Shown: positions 24,398-34,272 of the stretch, in pieces
Layout: every line of letters starts with the position of its first letter
Position numbering within the stretch: the stretch's first letter is position 1
Source of the DNA: Tabrizicola sp.
Lineage (GTDB): Bacteria > Pseudomonadota > Alphaproteobacteria > Rhodobacterales > Rhodobacteraceae
DNA: 64,000 nucleotides
Reading direction: 5' to 3'
Assembly (NCBI RefSeq): GCF_030373185.1
Contig: NZ_JAUCZH010000004.1
Coordinates: forward strand, 495,041-559,040
Translations under genes and position numbers: made by a program
Notes under the pieces: model-generated
Told to the model about the DNA's origin: nothing
Seen by the model: only the letters and a program-made list of their open reading frames with translations
Database searches by the model: none

Positions 24398-26527
24398 ATG
24401 GCCGACCTGCTGATTGAACTCTTTTCCGAGGAAATCCCCGCCCGGATGCAGGCCCGCGCGCGGGAGGATCTGAAGAAACTCATGACCGACGGTCTGGTCG
24501 AGGCGGGGCTGACCTATGCCAGCGCCGGGGCGTTCTCGACGCCGCGCCGGCTGGTCTTGTCGGTGGACGGGTTGACGGCGGAAAGCCGGGCGGTGCGCGA
24601 AGAACGCAAGGGGCCGAACACCTCGGCGCCCGCTGCGGCGGTGGAAGGCTTCCTGCGGTCGACCGGGCTGACGCTGGACCAGCTGGAACGCCGCGCCGAC
24701 AAGAAGGGCGAGGTTTTCTATGCCGTGGTCGAAAAGCCGGGGCGTGCGGCGGCGGCGATCGTGGCCGAAGTGCTGGAAGGCGTGATCCGCAATTTCCCCT
24801 GGCCGAAGTCGATGCGCTGGGGCAACGGCGCCTTGCGCTGGGTGCGGCCCTTGCAATCCATCCTCTGCATCCTGACCGATGAGTCCGGCGCCCATGTCGT
24901 GCCGCTGACCGTAGACGGGATCGTGGCTGGCAATACCACCGAAGGCCACCGTTTCATGGGGATCGGGCGGTTCACCGTTTCAGGCTTTGACGATTACGCC
25001 GTCAAGCTCAAGCGCGCCAAGGTGGTGCTGGACGCGGCCGAGCGTGAGGCGGCGATCTGGCAGGGCGCGCAGAACCTTGCCTTCGCCGCCGGGATGGAAG
25101 TGGTGCCGGATGCGGGCCTTTTGGCCGAGGTCGCGGGGCTGGTTGAATGGCCCGTCCCCCTGATGGGTCGGATCGGCGAGGATTTTCTTGGCCTGCCGCC
25201 CGAGGTGCTGCAGACCAGCATGAAGGAACACCAGAAGTTCTTCTCGGTGAAGAACCCCAAGACCGGCCGGATCGAGGGCTTTGTCACCGTCGCCAATATC
25301 GAGGCGGCGGATGGCGGCGCGGTGATCCTGAAGGGCAACCAGAAGGTGCTGTCGGCGCGGCTTTCCGACGCGAAGTTCTTCTGGGAGAATGACTTGCGGG
25401 TGGCGAAGGCGGGAATGGGCGAGTGGGTGGAGGGGCTGAAGGCCGTGACCTTCCACAACAAGCTGGGGTCACAAGCCGAGCGGGTGGAGCGCATCGCGGC
25501 GCTCACGCGCGAGATTGCGCCCTTGGTCGGGGCCGTTGCCGACGATGCCGAACGCGCGGCACGGCTTGCCAAACTCGATCTGAGATCTGCCATGGTGGGC
25601 GAGTTCCCCGAGTTGCAAGGCGTGATGGGCCGCTATTACGCGCTGGAGGCGGGTGAGAAGGCTGCCGTGGCAGACGCCGCCCGCGACCACTATTCGCCGC
25701 TTGGGCCGTCGGACGTGGTGCCGACCGATCCGGTCTCGGTCGCCGTGGCGCTGGCCGACAAGATCGACACGCTGACCGGCTTCTGGGCGATTGACGAAAA
25801 GCCGACGGGGTCGAAGGATCCCTACGCGCTGCGGCGGGCGGCGCTGGGGGTGATCCGGTTGGTGGTTGCGAATGGGGTGCGAAGCTCATTGCTTACAATG
25901 ATCAAGCATGCTGCGAGCCGCCACCCTGAACCGACGAAAGGTTCGTCCGCGTGGGGGGCTAACGAAATTCTAGGCGAAAAAGACTTGGGCTGGTTTGTAG
26001 CGCGAGATGCCTTGGAGTTTTTTCACGACCGCCTCAAGGTCACCCTCCGCGACCAGGGCGTGTCGCATGACATCATCGACGCCTGCCTCGCCATGCCCGG
26101 CAATGATGACCTCGCCCTCCTCGTCAAGCGCGCGACGGCCCTAGCCGCCACGCTCAAGACCGAAGACGGCGCGAACCTGCTTCAGGGGTTCAAGCGGGCC
26201 AACAATATCCTTGCGCAGGCCGAAGCGAAGGATGGGGTCGAATATTCCTACGGTGCCGATATCAAATTTGCCGAAACCGATGAGGAACGCGCGCTGTTTG
26301 TCGCCCTTGACGCGGCAGAGGCGACGATCACCCCCGCCATGGCAGCCGAGGATTTTGCCGCCGCAATGGCCGCGATGGCCTCCTTGCGCGCGCCGATTGA
26401 CGCCTTCTTTACTGCCGTGCAGGTGAACAGTGACAATCCGGTGATCCGGCGCAACCGGTTGAACCTGCTGCACCGGATCCGGGCGGTCTGTTCCGGGGTG
26501 GCCGATCTGACGCGGATAGAAGGCTGA
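24398..26527 (+). CDS. glyS: Glycyl-tRNA synthetase beta subunit
   Basis: Beta chain of glycyl-tRNA synthetase, needed for tRNA binding. It has 709 residues from the ATG at 24398, with the conserved N-terminus MADLLIELFSEEIPARMQ, then FSTPRRLVL, FPWPKSMRWG, GHRFMG, MKEHQKFFSV, DAKFFWENDL and the HD-like DHYSPLGPSDVVP; the C-terminal anticodon-binding region has DNPVIRRNRLNLLHRI. Residues around 500-530 (ASRHPEPTKGSSAWGANEILGEKDLGWF, in pieces) are not part of the pattern I know for this family. They are encoded by a stretch of lower GC with rarer codons (about 25880-26030). It is otherwise intact. A strong terminator follows immediately. Confidence 0.95.
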   Translation: MADLLIELFSEEIPARMQARAREDLKKLMTDGLVEAGLTYASAGAFSTPRRLVLSVDGLTAESRAVREERKGPNTSAPAAAVEGFLRSTGLTLDQLERRADKKGEVFYAVVEKPGRAAAAIVAEVLEGVIRNFPWPKSMRWGNGALRWVRPLQSILCILTDESGAHVVPLTVDGIVAGNTTEGHRFMGIGRFTVSGFDDYAVKLKRAKVVLDAAEREAAIWQGAQNLAFAAGMEVVPDAGLLAEVAGLVEWPVPLMGRIGEDFLGLPPEVLQTSMKEHQKFFSVKNPKTGRIEGFVTVANIEAADGGAVILKGNQKVLSARLSDAKFFWENDLRVAKAGMGEWVEGLKAVTFHNKLGSQAERVERIAALTREIAPLVGAVADDAERAARLAKLDLRSAMVGEFPELQGVMGRYYALEAGEKAAVADAARDHYSPLGPSDVVPTDPVSVAVALADKIDTLTGFWAIDEKPTGSKDPYALRRAALGVIRLVVANGVRSSLLTMIKHAASRHPEPTKGSSAWGANEILGEKDLGWFVARDALEFFHDRLKVTLRDQGVSHDIIDACLAMPGNDDLALLVKRATALAATLKTEDGANLLQGFKRANNILAQAEAKDGVEYSYGADIKFAETDEERALFVALDAAEATITPAMAAEDFAAAMAAMASLRAPIDAFFTAVQVNSDNPVIRRNRLNLLHRIRAVCSGVADLTRIEG

Positions 26528-26529
26528 AC

Positions 26530-26560
26530 CCCGCCCCGGACATGATCCGGGGCGGGTTCT
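26530..26560 (+). terminator. Intrinsic terminator of the glyQ-DUF6446-glyS operon
   Basis: An 11-base stem, CCCGCCCCGGA (26530-26540) with TCCGGGGCGGG (26546-26556), loop CATGA, followed by TTCTTCTTT. It begins three bases after the glyS stop and separates it from the PPDK-like gene. Confidence 0.88.
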
Positions 26561-26651
26561 TCTTTGCCCAAATATTCGTCATAAAGCTGACATGTCAGGC
26601 TTGATTGACGGGCCTTTCGGCGTATGCTGCGCCTGAACAAAAGGTGCTGCG

Positions 26652-29198
26652 GTGCAGAAATACGATCCGATCCCGGAATTTGCACAGGTCAGCCCTTCGG
26701 CTGCCATCGCGACAGCTACGCATGGCTGGCGGGCGAAATGCCTGCAACGGCTGGTGCGGCTTGACCTGCCGGTGCCGAAATCCGTGGCGCTGCCAGCGGC
26801 GACCGTGCGCGCCATAGCGGCGGGGCATGGGGTGGATGCCTCTGGAATCCTTGACCATTTTGGCGATGGCCCGCTGATATCGGTGCGCCCCAGCCCGGCC
26901 AACCCCGATTGGGGCGGCCCGGCCACCATTCTCAACATCGGGCTGAATGCCAAACGCCACGCCCGCCTTGCCGAAACCCATGGCGAGGCGGCGGCGGATG
27001 AGTTGTTCCTGCGCTTCATTCAGGCCTATGCGATTCATGTTGCGCGGTTGGACCCGGAAGAATTTGACGGGCTGAAACCCGGCCCCGGCGCGCTGCGCGA
27101 GGCGCTGCGGCAATATGAGGTGGAAACCGACGAGCCGTTCCCCGAAGACCCCGCGCGGCAATTGTCCGAAGTGCTGCGCAGCATGGCCCGGGCCTGGGAA
27201 GGGACATCGGCGCGCCTGCTGCGTCAGGCCAAGGGCGCCCCGGACGAGGCGGCGCTGGGTCTTGTGGTGCAGGAAATGGCGCAGGGTATCGGGGTCGGCA
27301 TATCCGGGTCCGGCGTGATCCAGTTTGTCGATCCGGTGACCGGGCAGCGCCAGATCACCGGGCGCTATCTGGGCCAGTCGCAGGGCCGCGACGCGCTGCG
27401 GGCGACCAAGGCGCTTTATCTGACGCGTGACCCGCGTGGATCCTCGCTGGAGGAAGTGGCACCGGATATCTTTGCCACGCTGGTGGATTATGGTGCCACC
27501 TGCCGCGCCCGGCTGCGCGAAGAGATGCAGATCGAATTTACGGTGGAAGACGGGCGCCTTGCGGTGCTGGATGCGGTCAAGGTGCCGCGCTCGGCCCGGG
27601 CGAACCTGCGGATCGCGGTGGCTTTGGCCGAAGACGGGGTGATTCCGCGCGAAGAAGCGGTGATGCGGGTTGAGCCGCGCGCCCTGTCGGAGCTTTTGCA
27701 CCATCAGGTCGATCCGCGCGGCGCGCGAGATGTGTTTGCACGCGGCATTGCGGCCAGTCCGGGGGCTGCCACTGGGCGTCTGGTGTTTTCATCATCGGCC
27801 GCGCAGGCCAGCGCGTCGCGCGGTGAGGCGTGTATCCTTGTGCGTCGCGAAACCTCGCCCGAGGATATTCGCGGCATGCATTCGGCGGCGGCGGTGCTGA
27901 CCGAACGTGGCGGCATGACCAGCCACGCGGCAGTGATCGCCCGGGGGCTGGGCTTGCCTTGCGTCGTCGGTGCGTCGGACATGCGGCTGGATGCGCGCGA
28001 CAAAAGGCTGATCGCGTCGGATGGGCGCGTGTTTTGCGAAGGGGATGTCGTCACGCTGGACGGCTCCAAGGGCGAGGCGCTGGCCGGTGTGGCGGAGATG
28101 CTGCCTCCGGCGCTGGACGACAGTTTCCGCAGGCTGCTGTCCTGGGCGGATGAGCTGCGCGATATCGGCATTCGCGCCAATGCCGACACGCCCGCCGATG
28201 CCGAGACAGCGCGCAAGTTCGAGGCGCAGGGAATCGGTCTGTGCCGGACAGAACACATGTTCTTCGACGAAGACCGTCTGATCGTGATGCGCGAGATGAT
28301 CTTTGCCGACACGCCCCAGGACCGCGCGGCCGCGTTGGCCAGACTGCTGCCGATGCAGCGGGATGATTTCGTGCAACTCTTTGAGATCATGCAGGGCCTG
28401 CCAGTCTGCATTCGTCTGTTCGACCCGCCCTTGCATGAATTCCTGCCGCAGTCGCGTGAAGGCCTGCGGGAACTGGCCGAAGCGCTGGATCGCCCGCTGT
28501 CCGAAGTTGTCCGCCGGGCCGAGGCGCTGACCGAGGTCAACCCAATGCTTGGGATGCGAGGTGTGCGGCTGGGCGTGGTCTTGCCGGAAATCTATGACAT
28601 GCAGGCACAGGCGATCTTCGAAGCCACGCTGGAAAGCGCGCGCCGAGGGGCGCCGGTCGTGCCGGAAATCATGATCCCGCTGGTCTCGGCCCGGCGTGAG
28701 GTGGAACTGGTCAAGACCCGGATCGATGCCGTGGCCGCCATGGTTCGCACCAAGGCGGGGGCGAATTTCGATTTCAAGCTGGGCGTGATGGTGGAAACCC
28801 CCCGGGCCGCCCTGCGCGCGGGCGACATTGCCCAGCACGCGTCCTTCCTGTCCTTCGGGACCAATGACCTGACGCAGATGACCTATGGGCTGTCGCGCGA
28901 TGATGCGGGGCGATTCATGAACACCTACGTCCGTCAAGGTGTTTTCCCGGAGGACCCGTTCCACATTCTTGATGTCGACGGGGTGGGAGAGCTGCTGCAT
29001 ATCGGTGCGGAGCGTGGCCGGAAGACCCGGGCTGATCTTACCTTGTCGATTTGCGGTGAACATGGCGGCAACCCGGAATCGATAGAATTTTGCCGGAAGG
29101 CAGGGTTCGACTATGTTTCCTGTTCCCCCTATCGGGTGCCAATGGCGCGATTGGCGGCTGCTCATCTTGCGGTTGCAGATCGAAGAAAAATAATTTAA
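26652..29198 (+). CDS. Pyruvate phosphate dikinase-like PEP-utilising protein with diverged ATP-binding half
   Basis: An 848-residue protein homologous to pyruvate phosphate dikinase, which interconverts pyruvate and PEP. The central phosphohistidine motif ERGGMTSHAAVIARGLGLPCV and the C-terminal PEP domain (NADTPADAETA, GIGLCRTEHMFF, MLGMRGVRLGV, FSFGTNDLTQMTYGLSRDD in parts, and the catalytic cysteine in LSICGEHGG) are intact. The N-terminal half is diverged: the usual SVRSGA-SMPGMMDT motif reads SVRPSPANPDWGGPATILN, and LQTRNGKR is replaced by LDAVKVPR. The ATP reaction may therefore be altered or lost. It starts with GTG at 26652, next to a weak ribosome site. Some databases call such proteins putative PEP-binding protein. 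A pyrophosphate- or PEP-dependent regulatory role is an alternative to a true dikinase. Confidence 0.8.
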   Translation: MQKYDPIPEFAQVSPSAAIATATHGWRAKCLQRLVRLDLPVPKSVALPAATVRAIAAGHGVDASGILDHFGDGPLISVRPSPANPDWGGPATILNIGLNAKRHARLAETHGEAAADELFLRFIQAYAIHVARLDPEEFDGLKPGPGALREALRQYEVETDEPFPEDPARQLSEVLRSMARAWEGTSARLLRQAKGAPDEAALGLVVQEMAQGIGVGISGSGVIQFVDPVTGQRQITGRYLGQSQGRDALRATKALYLTRDPRGSSLEEVAPDIFATLVDYGATCRARLREEMQIEFTVEDGRLAVLDAVKVPRSARANLRIAVALAEDGVIPREEAVMRVEPRALSELLHHQVDPRGARDVFARGIAASPGAATGRLVFSSSAAQASASRGEACILVRRETSPEDIRGMHSAAAVLTERGGMTSHAAVIARGLGLPCVVGASDMRLDARDKRLIASDGRVFCEGDVVTLDGSKGEALAGVAEMLPPALDDSFRRLLSWADELRDIGIRANADTPADAETARKFEAQGIGLCRTEHMFFDEDRLIVMREMIFADTPQDRAAALARLLPMQRDDFVQLFEIMQGLPVCIRLFDPPLHEFLPQSREGLRELAEALDRPLSEVVRRAEALTEVNPMLGMRGVRLGVVLPEIYDMQAQAIFEATLESARRGAPVVPEIMIPLVSARREVELVKTRIDAVAAMVRTKAGANFDFKLGVMVETPRAALRAGDIAQHASFLSFGTNDLTQMTYGLSRDDAGRFMNTYVRQGVFPEDPFHILDVDGVGELLHIGAERGRKTRADLTLSICGEHGGNPESIEFCRKAGFDYVSCSPYRVPMARLAAAHLAVADRRKII

Positions 29199-29387
29199 AA
29201 CAGCATTTTGCGGCATTTAGTTAACTAACCACATGAGGTGCGTCGGCGGGTTCTTGCCGAAATTTTGCCATTATTCGTGTTAATTTTGCAACAGCGGTAG
29301 ACCGTCCCGGCCCCTGTCACTACCTCCCCGTCTGCTTGCATGGCGGGTCCTGTCCCGCCGTTGTCGAAACAATGACGGAACAGTCAA

Positions 29388-30032
29388 ATGCGATGTGGAA
29401 TGGTGACGCGCTGTGTTGCGCTCATGCTGTTTGCCGGTGCGGCGATGGCAGATGTAGATCCGGCCACCCGGGCTGATGGAACGGGGGCGATACTGGTCAG
29501 CGCTTCGGCTGGGTCGGTTGTCGTGCCACTGGGCCTTTTGCCGGCCCCTGATCTTTCGCCTGCGGTTGTCGCGGGCGCCCCCCCGGCCGACGGCTTGAAC
29601 GAGGCCTGGCTCTCCGCGCAGCCAGCACCTGAGGGTGGCGCGGAATGGCAATGCTTGACCGAGGCGCTTTACTTCGAGTCTCGCGGTGAAAGCCTCGAAG
29701 GCCAGGTTGCCGTGGCAGAAGTCATCCTTAACCGTGTCGACAGCCCGCTTTATCCGCGCACAGTCTGCGGTGTGGTCAAACAGCGTGGCGGCGGTGGCTG
29801 CCAGTTTTCGTATGTCTGCAATGGCCGGACGCATCGGATGCGCGAACACGACGCGGCAGATCTGGCGGGTCGTATCGCGCGCGCCATGCTGGACGGCGCG
29901 CCGCGCCTTCTGACGGACGGGGCCACTCATTTTCACACCCGAAGCGTCCGGCCAAGGTGGGCCAAGCGCTTTGCCCATACCGCGTCAATCGGGGCGCATG
30001 TGTTCTATCGCCAACCGGGGGCAAGCGGGTAG
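29388..30032 (+). CDS. Cell wall hydrolase of the SleB/CwlJ family
   Basis: Predicted exported peptidoglycan hydrolase of 214 residues. After a signal peptide (VALMLFAGAAMA) and a low-complexity linker, residues about 85-210 form the Hydrolase_2 domain. It has CLTEALYFESRGE with the catalytic glutamate, GQVAVAEVILNRVDSPLYP, TVCGVVKQ, GCQFSY and ATHFHT. The family includes spore cortex lytic enzymes but is widespread in non-sporulating alphaproteobacteria as envelope remodelling enzymes. The 190-base spacer upstream is AT-rich (TTAACTAACC and TTATTCGTGTTAATTTT), which fits its own promoter. Confidence 0.88.
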   Translation: MRCGMVTRCVALMLFAGAAMADVDPATRADGTGAILVSASAGSVVVPLGLLPAPDLSPAVVAGAPPADGLNEAWLSAQPAPEGGAEWQCLTEALYFESRGESLEGQVAVAEVILNRVDSPLYPRTVCGVVKQRGGGGCQFSYVCNGRTHRMREHDAADLAGRIARAMLDGAPRLLTDGATHFHTRSVRPRWAKRFAHTASIGAHVFYRQPGASG

Positions 30033-30110
30033 GGTTCCGCGCTTCTTGTCGCGTCAAGACCCTGTCATGCCGCCTGCGCTGGAAGAACTCTCACTGGGCG
30101 TGGTATGAGC

Positions 30111-30158
30111 GGCCAGAAAGCTGGCCAGAGAGCTGGCCCGACAATTGGCCCGACCGCG
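30111..30158. repeat. Four degenerate 12-base tandem units ahead of folB
   Basis: Units GGCCAGAAAGCT (30111), GGCCAGAGAGCT (30123), GGCCCGACAATT (30135) and GGCCCGACCGCG (30147) run back to back. They lie just before the ribosome site of folB. An in-frame ATG at 30105 would translate them as a short leader, MSGQKAGQRAGPTIGPTAQ, but the stronger start is at 30171. Confidence 0.7.
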
Positions 30159-30170
30159 CAGGGGAATCTC

Positions 30171-31082
30171 ATGACAACCACCGATACCGAACTTGCCTTT
30201 GCGCATCCCGAGGCGCGGGCGGAGGCTTCGGCAGTGGGTAACCCACGCGACCGGATTTCGCTTCGTGATCATCTGGTTGAGGCCGATATTGGCGCATTCC
30301 AGCAGGAACGCGGCCACAAACAGCGCCTGCGGTTCAATGTTGTCGTCGAAGTGCGTCCGGTCGCAGAGCCGCTTGAAGATGATGTGGACCGGATCCTGTC
30401 CTATGACCGGATCACTGAATCCATCGCCACTGAACTTGCCGCAGAACGGCTTAACCTTCTGGAAACGCTTGCAGAAAGGGTGGCGGATCGGATCTTGGCA
30501 GAGCCGGCTGCAATGCGGGCCTTCATCCGGATCGAAAAGCTGGACGTCGGCCCCTATGCGCTGGGTGTCGAGATTGTCCGGTCGCGGGCCGAGCGCCCGG
30601 TGCAGCGAACGGGTGCTGACGGGCTGGAGGCTGCGGTGCATCCGCTTGTGGTCTATCTGGACAACGATGCCATCGCAGCCCCCGATCTTTCGGCCCGGCT
30701 GGATACCTTGCAGGCCGAGGGACCGCCGCTGATCCTGACCGTGGGCCTTCCAGACCTGCCGCGCCCCATGACAGGCCACCGGCCGACCCAGCGGCGCATC
30801 GACCTGCTTGCCATGGAGCAGAACGCATGGGCGCTGGCGGCGCGTGATGACCGCTGTGTCGTCGTGGCGACCCGGACCGAAATCGACTGGGCGATGAAGC
30901 GCGGTCAGACTGTGGTCTGGGCGCCCTCCAAGCTGGTGCTGGATGCGGTGGATGGGCCGCAAGGCAGCGCGCCGGTGACGCTGGCGCTTTGGCTGGCAGA
31001 GACAATGTCTGCAACGGCGCTGATTGTTCACGGCGAGGTTGCAGTCCCGGCAGGAAGCCGCGTGCAGGTCAGAAGAGCCTGA
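30171..31082 (+). CDS. folB: Dihydroneopterin aldolase with a long C-terminal extension
   Basis: Folate pathway enzyme releasing glycolaldehyde from dihydroneopterin. The first 135 residues match FolB: RISLRDHLVEADIGAFQQERGHKQRLRFNVVVEV (in pieces), DDVDRILSYDRI, LLETLAERVADRIL and IRIEKLDVGP. FolB is normally about 120 residues, while this protein has 303. The extra 165 residues (from about LVVYLDNDAIAAPDL to GEVAVPAGSRVQV) show no domain I recognise; a serine/alanine and hydrophobic beta-alpha pattern (LILTVGLPDLPRP, RCVVVATRTEIDWAMKRG) suggests a second folded domain. AGGGGA precedes the ATG. folP follows 41 bases later and glmM overlaps folP. Confidence 0.87.
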   Translation: MTTTDTELAFAHPEARAEASAVGNPRDRISLRDHLVEADIGAFQQERGHKQRLRFNVVVEVRPVAEPLEDDVDRILSYDRITESIATELAAERLNLLETLAERVADRILAEPAAMRAFIRIEKLDVGPYALGVEIVRSRAERPVQRTGADGLEAAVHPLVVYLDNDAIAAPDLSARLDTLQAEGPPLILTVGLPDLPRPMTGHRPTQRRIDLLAMEQNAWALAARDDRCVVVATRTEIDWAMKRGQTVVWAPSKLVLDAVDGPQGSAPVTLALWLAETMSATALIVHGEVAVPAGSRVQVRRA

Positions 31083-31122
31083 TCCTTCCCCCTTGCCAAG
31101 GGGCGTCGGTTCGGCCAATCCG

Positions 31123-32148
31123 ATGGCCATGGACTATTTCAGACCGATTGCAATGACCGATGCCGCGCGTCCTGCGGGTGCCTTGACCCTTGCCGGGGGC
31201 TGGTGCTGGTTTGACCGGGTCGAGGTGCTGTCGCGGAGCGCGGCGCCGCGCCTGATTCCGGCTGCCGATTGCCCGCCAGAGGTACTGCGCCGACTGACTG
31301 GCCGCCGTCCTGCCTTCGCGGGGTTGACGATGGAGCGCCCCCGGTTGATGGGCATCCTGAACGTAACGCCAGACAGTTTTTCCGACGGAGGCCGGTTCGT
31401 GGCGGCCTCGGCTGCGCTGACTCAGGGGTGCCAGATCGCCAAGGCGGCGGAAATCGTCGATATCGGTGGCGAAAGCACCCGGCCCGGCGCGGTCGAGGTG
31501 CAAGTGGCAGACGAAATTGCGCGCACGGTTCCGGTGATCGAGGCGCTGCGCAAGGCGGGCGTGCAGGGGCCGATTTCCATCGACACGCGCAAGGCGCCGG
31601 TGGCGGCTGCGGCGCTGACGGCGGGGGCGACACTGGTCAACGATGTCTCGGCCCTTGGGTTTGATCCGGCGCTGGGGCCGCTGGTGGCCCGCGAAGGCGT
31701 CCCGGTGGTGCTGATGCATGCTCAGGGAGCGCCTGCCACGATGCAGGACGACCCGAACTATGGGAATGTGCTGCTGGATGTCTATGACGCGCTGGCGGCC
31801 CGGGTTGCGGCGGCCGTGGCGCTTGGCATCGACCAAGAGACTATTGCCGTTGATCCCGGGATCGGCTTTGGCAAGACTGCCGCGCATAACCTTGCGCTGA
31901 TCCGCGGGTTGTCGCTATTGCACGGACTGGGCTGCCCGATCCTGCTTGGTGCGTCGCGCAAGCGGTTCATTGGCAGCATCGGGGGTGCCGATCTGGCCGA
32001 AGCGCGGATGCCGGGATCGCTTGCCGTGGCGCTCTCGGGCTTTGCCCAAGGGGTGCAGATTACCCGCGTGCATGATGTCGCCGAGACGCGGCAGGCGTTG
32101 CTGCTGTGGCAAGCGATGCAGGGCGAACCACAGGAGGTGCTGGCATGA
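31123..32148 (+). CDS. folP: Dihydropteroate synthase
   Basis: Joins dihydropterin pyrophosphate with p-aminobenzoate; target of sulfonamides. The TIM-barrel signature motifs are [54 protein letters not shown] (in pieces), [19 protein letters not shown] and GASRKRFIG. With 341 residues it is longer than the usual 280 because of an N-terminal segment of about 65 residues with no assigned role; the ATGs at 31123 or 31129 are equally possible. It overlaps glmM by four bases (ATGA). The order folB-folP-glmM is a classic bacterial neighbourhood, though the first enzyme FolE2 is elsewhere. Confidence 0.95.
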   Translation: MAMDYFRPIAMTDAARPAGALTLAGGWCWFDRVEVLSRSAAPRLIPAADCPPEVLRRLTGRRPAFAGLTMERPRLMGILNVTPDSFSDGGRFVAASAALTQGCQIAKAAEIVDIGGESTRPGAVEVQVADEIARTVPVIEALRKAGVQGPISIDTRKAPVAAAALTAGATLVNDVSALGFDPALGPLVAREGVPVVLMHAQGAPATMQDDPNYGNVLLDVYDALAARVAAAVALGIDQETIAVDPGIGFGKTAAHNLALIRGLSLLHGLGCPILLGASRKRFIGSIGGADLAEARMPGSLAVALSGFAQGVQITRVHDVAETRQALLLWQAMQGEPQEVLA

Positions 32149-33488
32149 GCCGGAAGCTTTTCGGAACCGATGGTGTGCGCGGGCGGGCGAACAGCTGGCC
32201 GATGACGGCCGAACTGGCGCTGAAACTTGGGGCCGCCGCCGGGCGCTACTTCCGCCGCGACGGCAGCGCCGCGCACCGGGTGGTGATTGGCAAGGACACA
32301 CGGCTGTCGGGCTACATGCTGGAAAACGCACTGACAGCGGGACTGACCTCGACCGGGATGAACGTCCTTCTGCTGGGGCCGGTGCCGACGCCTGCGGTCG
32401 GCTACCTGACGCGCAGCATGCGGGCCGATCTGGGGGTGATGATATCAGCCTCTCATAACCCGCATCAGGATAATGGGATCAAGTTCTTCGGCCCCGACGG
32501 ATTCAAGCTGTCCGATGCCGCCGAGGCTGAAATCGAGGCGATGCTGGAAGGCGATATCGCGCCGGCAAAGCCCGAAAACATCGGCCGGGCCAAGCGGATT
32601 GAAGATGGCCGGGGCCGGTATCAGGAATTCGTCAAGACCAGCTTTCCCAACGGCTTGCGGCTGGATGGGCTGAAGGTCGTGATCGACTGTGCCAACGGGG
32701 CCGCCTACAAGGCTGCGCCCGAAGTGCTGTGGGAACTGGGGGCTGAGGTGATCGCTGTCGGGGTCGCGCCCAATGGCACCAACATCAACGACCGCTGCGG
32801 ATCGACCCATCCTGAAACTGCGGCCGAGGCGGTCGTGGCGCATGGGGCGCATGTTGGGATTGCCCTTGATGGCGACGCGGACCGGGTGATGATCCTTGAT
32901 GAGACAGGCCGCGTTGCCGACGGCGATCAGATCATGGCTTTGCTTGCAGCCCGCTGGGCCGACGACGGCCGGCTTGCGGGGGGGGCATTGGTCGCGACAG
33001 TGATGTCGAACCTTGGGTTGGAGCGGTTCTTGCAGGCTCGCGGCTTGCGTCTGGAACGAACCTCGGTCGGGGATCGCCATGTCGTCGAACGGATGCGCGC
33101 CGGCGGCTACAACCTTGGCGGCGAACAATCCGGCCATATCGTGATGACCGATTATGCCACCACCGGCGACGGGCTTCTGGCGGGGCTGCAATTTCTGGCC
33201 GAAATGGTGCGCACAGGCCAGCCCGCCAGCACCTTGACCCGCAACTTTGAAACCGTGCCGCAGTTGTTGAGGAATGTCCGCTACCCGGACGGCGCACAGC
33301 CCCTGGATGCGAAAGCCGTGCAGCAGGTCATCGCCGCCAACACTGACCGTATCAAGGGGCTTGGCCGCATCCTTATCCGCAAGTCCGGGACAGAACCCCT
33401 GATCCGCGTGATGGCGGAATGCGAGGACGAGGAAATGCTGCTTCAGGTGGTCGCCGAGATCGTGGGCGCGGTCGAGGCCGCCGTTTGA
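32145..33488 (+). CDS. glmM: Phosphoglucosamine mutase
   Basis: Converts glucosamine-6-phosphate to glucosamine-1-phosphate for UDP-GlcNAc, hence peptidoglycan and LPS. The 447-residue enzyme begins [12 protein letters not shown]. The catalytic phosphoserine lies in [16 protein letters not shown], the metal loop is DGDADRVMI, the substrate loop GGEQSGHIV, and the C-terminal phosphate site [14 protein letters not shown]. The ATG overlaps the folP stop (ATGA), so the two are translationally coupled. The 3' end overlaps a convergent LuxR-type gene by 46 bases, longer than the other convergent overlaps in this window. Confidence 0.97.
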   Translation: MSRKLFGTDGVRGRANSWPMTAELALKLGAAAGRYFRRDGSAAHRVVIGKDTRLSGYMLENALTAGLTSTGMNVLLLGPVPTPAVGYLTRSMRADLGVMISASHNPHQDNGIKFFGPDGFKLSDAAEAEIEAMLEGDIAPAKPENIGRAKRIEDGRGRYQEFVKTSFPNGLRLDGLKVVIDCANGAAYKAAPEVLWELGAEVIAVGVAPNGTNINDRCGSTHPETAAEAVVAHGAHVGIALDGDADRVMILDETGRVADGDQIMALLAARWADDGRLAGGALVATVMSNLGLERFLQARGLRLERTSVGDRHVVERMRAGGYNLGGEQSGHIVMTDYATTGDGLLAGLQFLAEMVRTGQPASTLTRNFETVPQLLRNVRYPDGAQPLDAKAVQQVIAANTDRIKGLGRILIRKSGTEPLIRVMAECEDEEMLLQVVAEIVGAVEAAV

Positions 33489-34054
33489 TCTGGTCGAGGC
33501 TGTTGGCCTTGGGGCGCGGCCGCGAAGTCCAGAAACTCATCAATGAAGCTGGCGACGAATTCGGTACGACTGCACTTGTCGGACTTGCGGAAGATTGTCG
33601 AAAGCTGCGATTTTATCGTGCCGATCTGCGTTTGGCGCGCGGCTGCAATTTCTGAAATCTTCAACCCGCGCAAGGTCAGAAGGGCGATGTCGGCTTCCGA
33701 GCGTGTCAGTTTCCATTCGGCGAATTTCTGACGGACAAGACCATCGAAATCCTCGCGCAGTGCGGCCAGTTTCTGGTTGCTGCCATGCCGCATGCGTTCG
33801 ACAAGCCTGATCTCGTGCCGAATGATCACAAAGGCCGCAGCGAGGGCGACAGAGGCCAGAAGCTCTGTACCCACATGCATGAGGGAAAGCACAGAAAGGC
33901 TGTCGCGGTAGATGAAGGCCGCGTGCAGCTCACCTCCGATGTCAAAGAACAGGATCAGGCCGCACACAAATACGATCGATGAAGCAAGCCGCATCAGGCG
34001 TGTGCTTCGTATCGTCGGGTTCGCAGATAAACCAGAGATTGAATCCTCGGCCAT
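33443..34054 (-). CDS. LuxR-type regulator with two transmembrane segments
   Basis: A 203-residue protein with two N-terminal hydrophobic segments ([20 protein letters not shown] and [17 protein letters not shown]), a charged linker and a GerE-type helix-turn-helix at about residues 120-170 ([38 protein letters not shown]). It is thus a membrane-bound DNA-binding protein rather than a receiver-containing response regulator. The ATG at 34054 is preferred over 34081 because CGGAGC lies upstream. Its C-terminal 46 bases run antisense to glmM. It diverges from the dihaem cytochrome gene, which it may regulate; this is inferred from position only. Confidence 0.75.
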   Translation of the reverse strand: MAEDSISGLSANPTIRSTRLMRLASSIVFVCGLILFFDIGGELHAAFIYRDSLSVLSLMHVGTELLASVALAAAFVIIRHEIRLVERMRHGSNQKLAALREDFDGLVRQKFAEWKLTRSEADIALLTLRGLKISEIAAARQTQIGTIKSQLSTIFRKSDKCSRTEFVASFIDEFLDFAAAPQGQQPRPDQTAASTAPTISATT

Positions 34055-34272
34055 ATCGCATGCTCCGATGGTGTAAACCATAGGAGCATGATCCTCAACC
34101 AAAGTGCAATAGTGGCTTTCCGGTCCCGCGGATCGGCAAGGTTCTGCCGGCTTCTGCTATGAGAATTTCCGAATGTGCAGGCCAATCAAGAGGTGGGTGC
34201 GGTCCTTGCTGGCTACTGACAGAGGACGGTCGGTTCGGGTGGAACACCTCAGGCTTGACGGGAGGAAGTGAC

